From Marinobacter koreensis (lineage in GTDB: Bacteria; Pseudomonadota; Gammaproteobacteria; Pseudomonadales; Oleiphilaceae): a DNA stretch of 64,000 nt. Every line of letters begins with the position of its first letter. The first letter of the stretch is position 1. The notes beneath the pieces were generated by a model. The model saw only the letters and a list, made by a program, of their open reading frames with translations. It had not been told where the DNA came from and did not search any database. Position numbers and translations under genes: made by a program. This document shows, piece after piece, positions 5,749 to 14,660 of the stretch. The stretch lies in assembly GCF_023156285.1 (NCBI RefSeq), contig NZ_JAKZAJ010000004.1, positions 434,001 through 498,000 on the forward strand. Reading direction: 5' to 3'.

Positions 5749-7758
5749 TTAATCTGACAAAGTGGTACCGTTCCGCCAGTCTCCATCCTTTGACTTAATC
5801 CCACGTTCGTAAAGCTTCAGCATGGTGGAATCGTAGAAGGGAGCTTCTGTCAGTCCTTCGTTATCCCACTTTACATTCATCACAAGTGATCTGGGGTCTT
5901 CTGGGTGATGCATTACAAGTCTGCTTTCTCCAGATACATAGCGAACGACAAAGTAGGGGATTTCAGGCTTAGAAGCCTGTTGCTTGATACTTTTCCTGAT
6001 GGCGGATTCCATTTCAATCAGTTCTTCATCTGATAGGTGCCCACCAGCACTTTCACGAAGATTTTTCAGTTTTTGTTCAGTTGCTGAGTCGCTCGAAAAG
6101 TTTCCACGATTATAGACTTCAATTCTATCGATCAATGATTTCAAAATGTTTGAAATTTTCAGTCGCAACTCATACAGCTGAGTATCATTCTCGCATCCGT
6201 TCAATGCGCCAATTAAGTCGATAAGAGTGTGGTGTATTTCCTTTCCTTGCTCTTTTCTGGCTTTTAATAGTTTGCGTTCGCTATATAAATTCTTAATCTC
6301 ATTCGGTATATTTTCTAATTTGGTTTCGTATTTTTTAAGCTGTTTGAGAAGGGTTGTGGAAATTCCATCATATTCTTCCATTGCCCTTTCAAACTTTTCA
6401 ACTTGTCGTTCAGCATCTAATAGCTGAATTTTTAGTTCTTCAATTTTGGTGTTTATTTCCTGTGCTTTTGATTTATCCTGCTTGTCATCGCCAAATATGG
6501 TTGCGACTGAAACATCCTTTATGTGAGTGAAAAAGGCAGTTTCCATATCTTCATATCTGTATAGCTTTCGGCAATCTTTGCATTGTGATCCTGATTCCCT
6601 TGAAGCACTGCACTGAAGATAACGTAGTTTATGGACCTTTCCGCCAGAAAATTTTCGGTCTTTGTTTGCGTAAACCATGAAACGGTTGTTGTCCGGGCAT
6701 TTGTGCTTTGAGACGTTGCCCTCAATTGAATAGCCACAAACGGCAAGCTTCTGGAAAAGGTTTGTAAAAGTTCGACCTTTTCTACCCCCGCCACGCATAA
6801 TGGCGCCAGCCTTTAGCTTTCCATTTTTGTCACGGTTCAAGTCTCGCGATCTTCGAGCGGCTTGTACTTTTTCAAAATATTCTTCGCTCACGATAGCAGG
6901 AAAATGGTTTGGTATGATTTCGATGCGTTTGTTTTTGCCATCGCTATCTTTAACAAGTAGCTCGCGCTCACCTATTAATGCTCGGTTGTTTACTATTCGC
7001 GTTATTTGGCTGTTATACCATTGTTTAGGCTTCTTTTTGTCCAGTTTAATGCCGGAACTTGACCCCCAAGGCTGAATGTTCTGTTCTTTCAACTTATCGA
7101 TAATGTAGCCAGTGCCGCGACCTTCTATTACCCACTCAAGTATTTTCTTTATTGTTTTTGTGCGCTCATGGTTTATCTTGTATCCAGTGCCATCAACCCC
7201 TTCATTATCATTAGCAATATCGAGCCACTTAGGTGTGCCCCACTTCCATAGGGTTTTCCGATTTCCACTGAGAAGCTGTTCTTTTGCATTTTGTTTTGCG
7301 GCAGTAACTTTCTTTGACTTACTCCGGCTTTCGTCGTGAGCACGTTCCATGTAAAGAATAGTAGCCATGAGCTGAACGAAGCCACTTTGGTCGCTGTGGA
7401 TTTCGTTGTTATCAATTACGGCTATTTTGATACCCTTATCTACTAGCGTAAGAAACGGACTTAAAGCCTTGCGTGGCTCCATTCTGGAAAAACGATCAAA
7501 ATTCTCGATTATTAGATATGAACCCTGTTCAATAGAGCCTTCATCCACCAGCTTCATAAAATAGCTAAGTTTTCCGGTTTCAAAGTTAAGTCCTTTAAAT
7601 CCACTAACTGCTCGGTCATGAAGCTTGAGACTGTCGTCGTAATCCAGCCCGTGTTCGCAAGCAAACTTTTTTGCTTTATCCTGCTGACGGCGTTCCGAGT
7701 CGCCCATCTCTTGGATTTGCGTGCTGAATCGGAAGTACGGGTATGCTTTTGGTTTCAT
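5749..7758 (-). CDS. Large serine integrase
   Basis: A 669-residue large serine recombinase. The N-terminal catalytic domain begins YPYFRFSTQ with nucleophile S12 after R10, and includes ENFDRFSR and the long E-helix region MATILYMERAHDESRSKS. A recombinase domain follows (about 165-300, with GYIIDKLKEQNI), then a zinc ribbon starting CGYSIEGN and ending QCKDC (about 350-410), a long coiled coil (about 430-530) and a C-terminal tail. These enzymes integrate circular elements at attB/attP without host factors, and the coiled coil controls direction. The gene is at the very edge of the element, starting about 30 bases from the comM junction, as expected when attP lies beside int. Its promoter is therefore separated from the element by integration, unless chromosomal sequence supplies one. 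Confidence 0.95.
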   Translation of the reverse strand: MKPKAYPYFRFSTQIQEMGDSERRQQDKAKKFACEHGLDYDDSLKLHDRAVSGFKGLNFETGKLSYFMKLVDEGSIEQGSYLIIENFDRFSRMEPRKALSPFLTLVDKGIKIAVIDNNEIHSDQSGFVQLMATILYMERAHDESRSKSKKVTAAKQNAKEQLLSGNRKTLWKWGTPKWLDIANDNEGVDGTGYKINHERTKTIKKILEWVIEGRGTGYIIDKLKEQNIQPWGSSSGIKLDKKKPKQWYNSQITRIVNNRALIGERELLVKDSDGKNKRIEIIPNHFPAIVSEEYFEKVQAARRSRDLNRDKNGKLKAGAIMRGGGRKGRTFTNLFQKLAVCGYSIEGNVSKHKCPDNNRFMVYANKDRKFSGGKVHKLRYLQCSASRESGSQCKDCRKLYRYEDMETAFFTHIKDVSVATIFGDDKQDKSKAQEINTKIEELKIQLLDAERQVEKFERAMEEYDGISTTLLKQLKKYETKLENIPNEIKNLYSERKLLKARKEQGKEIHHTLIDLIGALNGCENDTQLYELRLKISNILKSLIDRIEVYNRGNFSSDSATEQKLKNLRESAGGHLSDEELIEMESAIRKSIKQQASKPEIPYFVVRYVSGESRLVMHHPEDPRSLVMNVKWDNEGLTEAPFYDSTMLKLYERGIKSKDGDWRNGTTLSD

Positions 7759-9242
7759 GCGTGGCGGTTCCCTTTAGTTGTGGGTTAATCCTACCATCAA
7801 TCTCGATTGTCGGTTTGCCTGAAACCGGTGTGCGTGAGAGCAAGGAGCGCGTGCGCAGTGCGCTGCTCAACGCCGGTTTCGAATTCCCGGCCCGCCGGAT
7901 AACGATCAATCTGGGGCCGGCGGATCTTCCCAAAGAAGGCGGCCGCTTCGATCTGCCCATTGCCCTGGGTATCCTTGCCGCATCCGGACAGGTTCCGTCC
8001 GAGAGTCTTGCCGACCATGAATTTGTGGGCGAGCTGGCCCTGGATGGGGCGTTAAGGCCGCTCAAAGGTATCCTGCCCGCCGTGCTGGCCGCCCGTAGTG
8101 AGGGGCGAAGCCTTCTTGTTCCGCAGGCCAACGCCCCAGAGGCCGCCCTGGCCAGTCGCGGAGACGTCCTCGCGGCCAGTCACATTCTGGCCGTTGTTGA
8201 GCACCTGTCAGGACGTGCGCAGCTGGTGCCGCTGCCCAGGGCGGACATGGACCGGCTGGAATCCGCCGGTGGGAGCGCTCCGGATCTCAGTGACGTCCGG
8301 GGCCAGGAGGTTCCCCGGCGAGCGCTGGAGGTGGCGGCAGCCGGGGGGCACAATCTTCTGTTATTCGGGCCTCCGGGCACCGGTAAAAGCATGTTGGCAG
8401 GGCGGCTGCCTGGCATCCTGCCGCCTCTGGCGGATGACGCCGCCATGGAGGTCGCCAGTGTGCACTCCGTTGCCGGGGTTCCGGTTCGTGAAGGCGGCTG
8501 GCGGGAGCCGCCGTTCCGGGCGCCGCACCATACCGCCTCCTCGGTGGCGCTGGTCGGGGGTGGTAGCAGTCCGCGGCCGGGAGAAATCTCGCTGGCCCAT
8601 CGCGGCGTATTGTTCCTCGATGAGTTGCCGGAGTTCGAGCGTCGCGTGCTGGAGGTTTTGCGGGAGCCGATGGAAACCGGTGAAATCGCGATCAGTCGGG
8701 CCGCCCGGCAGGTGCGTTTCCCGGCCCGTTTCCAGGTCATTGCCGCCATGAACCCGTGTCCCTGCGGCTACAGTGGCCACCCCTCCGTTGAGTGTCAGTG
8801 TTCGCCGGGGCAGGTCCTGCGCTACCGGTCAAAAATTTCGGGCCCGCTTCTTGACCGGTTCGATCTCCATGTGGAAGTTCCGGTGCAGGAGGGCTCCATG
8901 CTGATGCAATCCGCCGACGACGGCGAAAGCAGTGCCTCTGTCCGTGATCGGGTGATCGCTGCCCGGGATCGGCAGGCGAGCCGGGGCGTGGTCAATGCCG
9001 AGCTTTCCGGTCGGGCCCTGCAGGAGGCCTGCCGCCTGGATGACAGTAGCGAACGGCTTCTGACCTCGGCGATGGAGCGGCTGGGATTATCGGCTCGCGC
9101 ACTGCATCGGATTCTCAGGCTGGCCCGTACGCTGGCGGATCTCGCCGGTGTCGAACAGGTAGCTCAGACGCACCTGGTCGAAGCACTGGGGTACCGGCAG
9201 CTCGATCGTCAGCGGGGAGGCTCTTCGGTGGTGTCCTCCTGA
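7743..9242 (+). pseudogene. comM: comM, 5' end displaced by the integrated element
   Basis: ComM is a MoxR/Mg-chelatase-like AAA+ helicase that drives branch migration during natural transformation. The core is intact here: Walker A GPPGTGKS (209-216 in this frame), the FLDELPEF Walker B region, an AMNPCPCGY zinc-binding stretch and the C-terminal Mg-chelatase domain to the normal end. What is missing is the native N-terminus: family similarity begins at about residue 17 (LPSIS), and roughly 30 native codons have been replaced by element DNA. An in-frame ATG at 7743 in the element would give a 499-residue fusion beginning MLLVSCVAV, so a changed protein might still be made if a promoter and ribosome site exist. 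No convincing ribosome site was seen. comM is a known insertion hot spot in gammaproteobacteria (for example resistance islands in Acinetobacter). Confidence 0.88.
7770..7800. other. Element-chromosome junction (attachment site) in comM
   Basis: Left of about 7780 the sequence is the leader of the integrase gene; from about 7788 the frame encodes LPSISIVGLPETGVRES, the conserved start of the ComM core. The crossover of the serine integrase must lie between. The partner site is left of the window, so the exact core cannot be set by comparing both ends. Confidence 0.7.
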
Positions 9243-9303
9243 CCGGGCACACTCTGGTAAACTGATGCCATCGTAAGAATCGCAACCCGCGTAAGGACAT
9301 GAA

Positions 9304-10035
9304 ATGACTGACAAGAACGAACCGCAGGACAAGGCCGAGGTCGCGGATTCGCCCGTTACCACCCGCCGGGGGGTGCGCAGTTTTGTGCTTCGGCAGGGGC
9401 GAATGACCGATGGGCAGAAAAAGGCGTTTGATCGTGGCTGGGCGAAATACGGCCTGAGCCGGGAAGACGGCATGATCGACCCGAGGGTGGTCTTCGGGCG
9501 GGATGCCATGCTCAACCTCGAGATCGGGTTCGGGATGGGCAAATCCCTGGCGGACATGGCGGAAGCGGCGCCTGAGCAGGACTTTATCGGCGTTGAGGTT
9601 CATCTGCCGGGCGTGGGCGCTTTGCTCAAGGAGATCGAAGAACGGGGCCTTGAAAATGTGCGGATCTACAATATCGATGCGAACGACGTGATTGATCTGT
9701 GCCTGCCCGACGCCTGTCTGGACCGCGTGATGGTCTTTTTCCCGGATCCGTGGCCGAAGAAGAAACACCATAAACGCCGTCTGGTGCAGCCCGAATTTGT
9801 CCAGCGTATCCGGCACAAGTTGCGGGTCGGTGGCATCTTGCACCTGGCCACGGACTGGGAGAACTACGCTGAGCACATGATGGAAGTGATGGGTGAAGCG
9901 GAAGGTTTTGCCAACTCACAGGGCGTTGGAGAGTATTCCCCGCGTCCCGATGACCGGCCCATCACCAAGTTTGAAAAGCGGGGTGAGCGGCTGGGTCATG
10001 GGGTCTGGGATCTCGTGTTTCACCGCACCAACTGA
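9304..10035 (+). CDS. trmB: tRNA (guanine-N7)-methyltransferase TrmB
   Basis: A 243-residue class I methyltransferase that forms m7G46 in the variable loop of tRNAs. The SAM-binding loop is [13 protein letters not shown], followed by the acidic strand end GVEVH and the family signature [12 protein letters not shown] with LVQPEF after it; the C-terminal GHGVWDL is also typical. The N-terminal 25 residues are a charged, probably flexible extension. It lies 61 bases after comM in the same direction and ends 10 bases before the convergent stop of the next gene. Length and motifs are complete, so it should be functional. Confidence 0.96.
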   Translation: MTDKNEPQDKAEVADSPVTTRRGVRSFVLRQGRMTDGQKKAFDRGWAKYGLSREDGMIDPRVVFGRDAMLNLEIGFGMGKSLADMAEAAPEQDFIGVEVHLPGVGALLKEIEERGLENVRIYNIDANDVIDLCLPDACLDRVMVFFPDPWPKKKHHKRRLVQPEFVQRIRHKLRVGGILHLATDWENYAEHMMEVMGEAEGFANSQGVGEYSPRPDDRPITKFEKRGERLGHGVWDLVFHRTN

Positions 10036-10045
10036 ACAGTGGGGG

Positions 10046-10552
10046 TCAGCCCGGGGCGATCGGATGGCGCCGGGCGGCCCGTATGATCACCAGGCCTGCG
10101 ATCCCCAGGGTCAGGCCGGTGAACTTGATCAGGGCACAGAAGGTGGCGGACAGGCTGACCACATCCGTGGGTGGGTTGAAATTGTTCAGCAACAGGACAT
10201 TTTCCAGGAGATCCCCGATGCCCGCCGCAACGAACAGAGCCCGGACCCACCGGGCCACCATGCGCTCCCGAACGCCGGGTCGGTCACGCATGAAGTGCCG
10301 GGTCAGACTCAGGAATGCCATGACGTAAACACCGATGAAGACAAAGTCGAGCCAGAGTGATACCTGCGCCCACGCCTGGCCGTCCGAGCGCCAGCTGCGC
10401 AGGATGGCATGGGCCTGGTCGGCGGTAGCGGCCAGCTGGAAGCTGACAATACCCTGTGGCGCCGACGCGGTCTGCAGCGGCTGATTGATGACCAACAGGG
10501 CGGCCAGCAGTATGACGGCCGAAAACAGGTTGGTCTTGAGGGCCTTGGACAT
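10046..10552 (-). CDS. Four-helix integral membrane protein, unknown function
   Basis: A 168-residue protein with about four membrane helices: LFSAVILLAALLVI near the start, SLWLDFVFIGVYVMAFLSL, WVRALFVAAGIGDLLENVLLL and TGLTLGIAGLVII. Between the first two is a periplasmic-sized loop of some 40 residues. A charged PxVRERM stretch lies between helices 2 and 3. ATG 10552 gives a natural start (MSKALKTN); an ATG at 10579 overlaps the hemW stop as TAATG and could be used by translational coupling. It is the last gene of the leftward hemW-rdgB group. I do not recognise a characterised family. Confidence 0.7.
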   Translation of the reverse strand: MSKALKTNLFSAVILLAALLVINQPLQTASAPQGIVSFQLAATADQAHAILRSWRSDGQAWAQVSLWLDFVFIGVYVMAFLSLTRHFMRDRPGVRERMVARWVRALFVAAGIGDLLENVLLLNNFNPPTDVVSLSATFCALIKFTGLTLGIAGLVIIRAARRHPIAPG

Positions 10553-10578
10553 GGTGCCCCACCCGGTCGGCAGATCCA

Positions 10579-11727
10579 TTACAAAAATCGCTCCAGCAGG
10601 CTGTTCAGGTAGCGCTGGCCCAACTCTGTGGCCTGAAGGCGCCCCTTTTCCAGCAGGTTTTCCCGTCTCAGTTCTTCAAGTTTTACTCCAACTGACGTCA
10701 GCGGTAAACCCGTACGTTCGACGAACAGTGATTCCTCGACGCCGTGTTTCAGGCGAAGTGCATTCATCAGGAATTCCAGGGCCCTTTCGTCCGGGGCAAT
10801 GGCCTCCGACCCGGCTGTGCGGCTTCCGATGCGTCCCAGGTAAGCGTCAGGCTGCCGGGTTTTCCAGTAACGGCGGATACTGCCATCCGGCAGGCTGATT
10901 TTTCCATGTGCCCCGGCGCCAAGGGCCAGGTAATCGCCGAACGTCCAGTAATTGAGATTGTGTCGGGAAGCCCGCTCTGGCCGGCTCCAGGCAGAGACTT
11001 CGTAGTCGTCGAACCCGTGTTCCCGAAGCAGCGCAGATCCCGCCTGGTAGATGTCCCAGAGCCGGTCATCGTCGGGCAGATCGGGCGGACGGCTGAAAAA
11101 CTCCGTATTCGGTTCGAGGGTGAGCTGATACCAGGAAATGTGCGGTGGCTGATGCTCAAGCGCCGCCCTGAGATCCGCAAGGGCCTGCTCCGGGGTCTGA
11201 TCCGGCAGCCCGTGCATGAGATCCAGGTTGAAGTTGTCGAAGCCCGAGGCGCGCGCGGCGTCTGCGGCGCGATTGGCGGCTGCCGGATCGTGAATGCGCC
11301 CCAGCGTGCGCAGCTGTTGCGGATCGAAACTCTGGACGCCGATCGACAGGCGGTTGATGCCGGCCTGGCGGAAGGCCTCGAATCGGGCCTGTTCGACCGT
11401 TCCGGGGTTTGCCTCGAGCGTAATTTCCGCATCCGGGGCGATGTAGAGTCGCTCCCGGAGCGCCTCGAACAGACGAGAATAGAACTCCCCACTCATCAGT
11501 GACGGGGTGCCGCCGCCAATGAAGACGGTTTCAATAGGCCGGTCGCCGGCCAAGGAAAGATCCTGTTCCAGGTCTTCGATCAGGGCCTGCAGGTAGGCCT
11601 GCTCGGGAATCTCGCCCTTCTGAGCGTGGGAGTTGAAATCGCAGTAGGGGCATTTGCGCACGCACCAGGGCACATGCACGTAAAGGCTAAGGGGCGGGGC
11701 TACCGCCACGGCGGAGGTGGCGGTCAT
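10579..11727 (-). CDS. hemW: Radical SAM heme chaperone HemW
   Basis: A 382-residue HemN-like radical SAM protein. The cluster motif CxxxCxxC is at C22, C26 and C29 followed by DFN, and GGGTPS (about 72-77) and the EANP strand (near 105) are in place. The protein is much shorter than the HemN oxidase at its N-terminus, and the shorter motif fits HemW, which delivers heme to respiratory enzymes rather than oxidising coproporphyrinogen. The C-terminal HemN domain (GVEESLFVERTGL onward) is complete. It follows rdgB by four bases, the common rdgB-hemW arrangement, and its GAGGAG ribosome site lies inside the end of rdgB. Confidence 0.93.
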   Translation of the reverse strand: MTATSAVAVAPPLSLYVHVPWCVRKCPYCDFNSHAQKGEIPEQAYLQALIEDLEQDLSLAGDRPIETVFIGGGTPSLMSGEFYSRLFEALRERLYIAPDAEITLEANPGTVEQARFEAFRQAGINRLSIGVQSFDPQQLRTLGRIHDPAAANRAADAARASGFDNFNLDLMHGLPDQTPEQALADLRAALEHQPPHISWYQLTLEPNTEFFSRPPDLPDDDRLWDIYQAGSALLREHGFDDYEVSAWSRPERASRHNLNYWTFGDYLALGAGAHGKISLPDGSIRRYWKTRQPDAYLGRIGSRTAGSEAIAPDERALEFLMNALRLKHGVEESLFVERTGLPLTSVGVKLEELRRENLLEKGRLQATELGQRYLNSLLERFL

Positions 11728-11731
11728 GCCG

Positions 11732-12331
11732 TCAGCGCTCCTCCGTCAGGTGCTCGATCAACTGGGCGAGGGCGCGTCCCCGGTGACCAATGCGGCCCTT
11801 TTCTTCCCGTGAGAGCTCGGCGGCGCTGCAGCCGTGCCCGGGGACCAGGAAAACCGGATCGTAGCCGAATCCGCCCGTGCCCTGCCGCGACCTGAGAATG
11901 CTGCCGGGCCAACGTCCGTGGCAGATGATGGGTGTGGGATCATCCGCATGCCTGAGAAAAACCAGAACACAATGGAACTGGGCGCCGCGTTGGCCCTCCG
12001 GCACGTCCTCGAGTGCTTCCAGCAGGGCATCGATGTTCTGATCATCGGTCGCGCTGTCACCGGCAAAGCGGGCGGACCGGACGCCCGGCGCTCCGCCAAG
12101 GGCGTCCACGGCGATACCGCTGTCGTCGGCCAGGGCCGGAAGTCCGGTTTCCCGGGCGGCGTGGCGAGCCTTGAGTATGGCATTCTCCACAAACGTGACG
12201 GCGGGCTCCTCGGCTTCCCCAACGCCCAGTTCTCCCTGGGCCACAGGTTGCAGCCCCAGAGGCGCAAGCAGTTCCGTCAATTCGGCAATTTTGCCCCGGT
12301 TATTGCTGGCGATGACGAGTCTGTCGGTCAT
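11732..12331 (-). CDS. rdgB: XTP/dITP pyrophosphatase RdgB
   Basis: A 199-residue HAM1-family nucleotide pyrophosphatase that removes dITP, XTP and dHAPTP from the pool. Family motifs: [10 protein letters not shown] at the N-terminus (phosphate and base contacts), [23 protein letters not shown] with the catalytic Asp region, GVRSARFAG, and GFGYDPVF near residue 155. Length is normal. It lies four bases upstream of hemW and four bases downstream of the DUF4426 gene, within a tightly packed leftward cluster running from metX. Confidence 0.96.
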   Translation of the reverse strand: MTDRLVIASNNRGKIAELTELLAPLGLQPVAQGELGVGEAEEPAVTFVENAILKARHAARETGLPALADDSGIAVDALGGAPGVRSARFAGDSATDDQNIDALLEALEDVPEGQRGAQFHCVLVFLRHADDPTPIICHGRWPGSILRSRQGTGGFGYDPVFLVPGHGCSAAELSREEKGRIGHRGRALAQLIEHLTEER

Positions 12332-12335
12332 GGGC

Positions 12336-12788
12336 TCAGTCGCTGAACAGGGTGTGGGCGAAACGTACGGTCAGGTCCTGCTGCAATCCGGCGGGACGGG
12401 CCGTGATGTTGAATGTCATCAGCTGGCCGGAGTTGTATTGGTACTGGGCCAGGAAGTAGACAGCATCGCCTTCCTCGATGCGCCGGAATGCCAGGAATTT
12501 GACCTGCTGGATGTCATTGCTGACCTTGCCTTCCACCTGGCCGGTGACCGGCTTGAGCGAGCCATTGTCCTGTTCCTTCATGATGGCAATGTTGATCAGG
12601 CCGATGCCCTTGCTGCGCTGAAGATCATTGGCCTGCGCCACCTCGGGCGACAGGAAGGTGCTGGGCAGAACGCTCCAGTGCACCTGATAGTCGCCGAAAT
12701 CCTTGGATCCGGCGGCCTGGGAGGGCAGGGCGATCGCCAACAGCATGAGCGCGATCAGGGTTCTGGCAAAGGCTTGGATGGTGTTCAT
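12336..12788 (-). CDS. DUF4426 exported protein
   Basis: A 150-residue protein with a clear signal peptide ([17 protein letters not shown], cleavage near residue 26) and a beta-rich mature part matching DUF4426: [14 protein letters not shown] and [12 protein letters not shown] near the start, [19 protein letters not shown] in the middle. The family is found between metW and rdgB in Pseudomonas and relatives and has no known function; a periplasmic role is inferred from the signal peptide only. A longer frame extends upstream into metW, but the ATG at 12788 with the signal peptide is clearly right. It begins five bases after the metW stop. Confidence 0.88.
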   Translation of the reverse strand: MNTIQAFARTLIALMLLAIALPSQAAGSKDFGDYQVHWSVLPSTFLSPEVAQANDLQRSKGIGLINIAIMKEQDNGSLKPVTGQVEGKVSNDIQQVKFLAFRRIEEGDAVYFLAQYQYNSGQLMTFNITARPAGLQQDLTVRFAHTLFSD

Positions 12789-12793
12789 CAGGA

Positions 12794-13396
12794 TCACTCC
12801 TCTTCCCGGGAAATGCGGTAAATGGCGATCTCGCCGAGCAGGTTGGGCCACAGTCGGGCGAGCCAGCTGTTCTGGTGCTGGCCGTCGACTACCCGCCGGC
12901 TCCGGATGCGGATGCCTTTCTGGCGACACAGGGCCTCGAAATCCTTGAAGGTACAGAGCCGGATGTTTGGCGTGTTGTACCACTTGTACGGCAGTGCCTC
13001 GGATTCGGGCATGCGGCCGCTGAGTGCCAGCCCCCAGCGCAGGCGCCAGTGGGCAAAGTTGGGGAAGGTCACTATGCCTTCGCTGCCCACCCTGAGCATC
13101 TCGTCCAGCACCTTGTCCGGTCGCCGGACGGCCTGCAGGGCCTGGGTCATCAACACGATATCGAACATGCCGTCGTCAAAGTTGTCCAGTCCCTGGGTGT
13201 CCAGGTTCTGTTCAATAACGGAAACGCCGCGGCCCATACACGTCGTGATGTGATCCGGATTGATCTCAAGACCAAATCCCGTGGCCTGACGCTCACGCTG
13301 CAGGTAATCGAGCAGGGTACCATCACCACAACCGAGATCGAGAACATGGTCTCCCGGTTTGATCCATTGCTGGATGATTTCCAGGTCCGGTCTCAT
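12794..13396 (-). CDS. metW: Methionine biosynthesis protein MetW
   Basis: A 200-residue class I methyltransferase-fold protein. It has the SAM loop [12 protein letters not shown] (about 18-29), LEINPDH and the MetW signature around [22 protein letters not shown] and CTFKDFE. In Pseudomonas-type bacteria MetW is needed with MetX for the acyl-homoserine step of methionine synthesis and forms a complex with it. The start overlaps the last four bases of metX, so the two are translationally coupled, which agrees with complex formation. Confidence 0.96.
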   Translation of the reverse strand: MRPDLEIIQQWIKPGDHVLDLGCGDGTLLDYLQRERQATGFGLEINPDHITTCMGRGVSVIEQNLDTQGLDNFDDGMFDIVLMTQALQAVRRPDKVLDEMLRVGSEGIVTFPNFAHWRLRWGLALSGRMPESEALPYKWYNTPNIRLCTFKDFEALCRQKGIRIRSRRVVDGQHQNSWLARLWPNLLGEIAIYRISREEE

Positions 13397-14541
13397 GCGC
13401 CCACCTCCCGTGCCACTCGATCCATATACGCCGTAAATACGTCGGTGTATCTCGGTGTGGGAATCAGGAAAGCGTCGTGGCCCCAGGGGGCGTCGATCTC
13501 GGCATAACTGACTTTCTTCCTCGCCGAGATCATGGCATTGACCAGCTCTTCGGAGCGTTCCGGTGCAAAGCGCCAGTCCGTGCTGAAAGACAGCACCAGA
13601 AATTCACAGCGGGCCCGGGCGATGGCTCGGGACAGGTCGCCGCCGTGCTCGTAGGCGGGGTCGAAGTAATCCAGGGCGCGGGTCATCAGCAGGTAGGTAT
13701 TGGCATCGAAGGATTCGGAAAACCGCTCGCCCTGGTAGCGGAGATAGCTCTCGACCTGGAACTCGGCATCGTAACCGAACTTGTACGCCTCTTCGCGAAG
13801 CTCCCGTCCGAACTTTTCCCCCATGGAAGCGTCGGAAAGGTAGGTGATATGACCCACCATGCGCGCAAGCATCAGCCCCCGCCGGGGCACGATGTTGAAA
13901 TCGTAATAACGCCCGTCATGGAATTCCCGGTCCGACGTGATCGCCTGGCGGGCGACTTCGTTGAACGCAATGTTCTGGGCCGTCAGGCGCGGGGTGGACG
14001 CGATGACCACCGAGTGGCGCAACCGGTCCGGAAAATCCAGGCTCCACTGCAGGGCCTGCATCCCGCCCAAGGATCCACCGACCACGGCAGCCCAGCACTG
14101 GATTCCCAGCCGATCCGCCAGCAGCGACTGGCTTTTTACCCAGTCGCTGACAGTAATGACCGGAAAATCCGGGCCGTAGGGTTTGTTGGTGGCCGGATTG
14201 AGGCTGTTCGGGCCGGTACTGCCGTGGCACCCGCCGAGATTGTTCAGCGACACGACAAAAAAACGGTTGGTGTCGATGGGTTTGCCCGGGCCGATGCAGC
14301 TGTCCCACCAGCCCGGCTTACGGTCTTCCATGCTGTGGTAGCCAGCCGCATGGTGATGTCCACTCAGGGCATGGCAGATCAGGACCGCATTGCTGGCGTC
14401 GTCGTTCAGTTCCCCGTAGGTTTCCACGACCAGGTCGTAGCTCTCCAGGGTCTGGCCGCAGGCCAGCTCAATGGGCGTGTCAAAATGATAAGACTGCGGG
14501 GTGACTATCCCGACAGAATCCGCGGGAAGGGAATCGGGCAT
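13393..14541 (-). CDS. metX: Homoserine O-acyltransferase MetX
   Basis: A 382-residue alpha/beta-hydrolase-fold acyltransferase that activates homoserine in methionine synthesis. The nucleophile elbow GGSLGG places Ser157; the catalytic Asp lies in SFSTDWRF and the His in PWGHDAFL near the C-terminus. [11 protein letters not shown] and [12 protein letters not shown] are family signatures. Because it is paired with metW, it may use succinyl-CoA as reported for pseudomonad MetX; the donor cannot be decided by eye. ATG 14541 (MPDSLPADS) is preferred; an upstream in-frame start would add 20 residues of poor composition. Confidence 0.93.
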   Translation of the reverse strand: MPDSLPADSVGIVTPQSYHFDTPIELACGQTLESYDLVVETYGELNDDASNAVLICHALSGHHHAAGYHSMEDRKPGWWDSCIGPGKPIDTNRFFVVSLNNLGGCHGSTGPNSLNPATNKPYGPDFPVITVSDWVKSQSLLADRLGIQCWAAVVGGSLGGMQALQWSLDFPDRLRHSVVIASTPRLTAQNIAFNEVARQAITSDREFHDGRYYDFNIVPRRGLMLARMVGHITYLSDASMGEKFGRELREEAYKFGYDAEFQVESYLRYQGERFSESFDANTYLLMTRALDYFDPAYEHGGDLSRAIARARCEFLVLSFSTDWRFAPERSEELVNAMISARKKVSYAEIDAPWGHDAFLIPTPRYTDVFTAYMDRVAREVGA

Positions 14542-14660
14542 CGGCGCGACAGGTTCCTGGTTCGATCCATAATATCTGGGCCGACGATCGCAAAAAGCCA
14601 TCGCCAGCCCAGCAGTTTATAGCCGGGTGGGAATGGCTGCAACCGATGCCCCGGGGCCGA

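Larger units (their letters stand above)
1..7790. mobile_element. Right end of an integrative element inserted in comM
   Basis: The first 7.8 kb carry genes unlike the housekeeping genes that follow: a DNA methyltransferase, a nuclease-like protein, RadC, two serine recombinases, a HUH Rep and several small unknown proteins. The right boundary is set by the large serine integrase gene, which begins only about 30 bases from the point where ComM homology starts (codons for LPSISIVGLPET, near 7790). The left end and the 5' piece of comM must lie left of the window, so size and full cargo are unknown. Large serine integrases normally insert single-copy elements at one attachment site. The presence of a single-tyrosine Rep suggests the excised circle can replicate by rolling circle. 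No type IV secretion or capsid gene is visible here, so whether it is a mobilizable element, an integrated plasmid or a phage satellite is open. Confidence 0.85.

Noticed and set aside
5512..5757. An 81-codon frame overlapping the small membrane protein
   Set aside because: The frame starting at TTG 5525 has two clear membrane helices and the better ribosome site spacing.
8098..8751. Overlapping long frames on both strands inside comM
   Set aside because: The comM core in the main frame contains Walker and zinc motifs; the others are arginine/serine-rich shadows.
13477..14622. A 381-codon frame antisense to metX
   Set aside because: MetX has catalytic motifs in the right places; the antisense frame has none.
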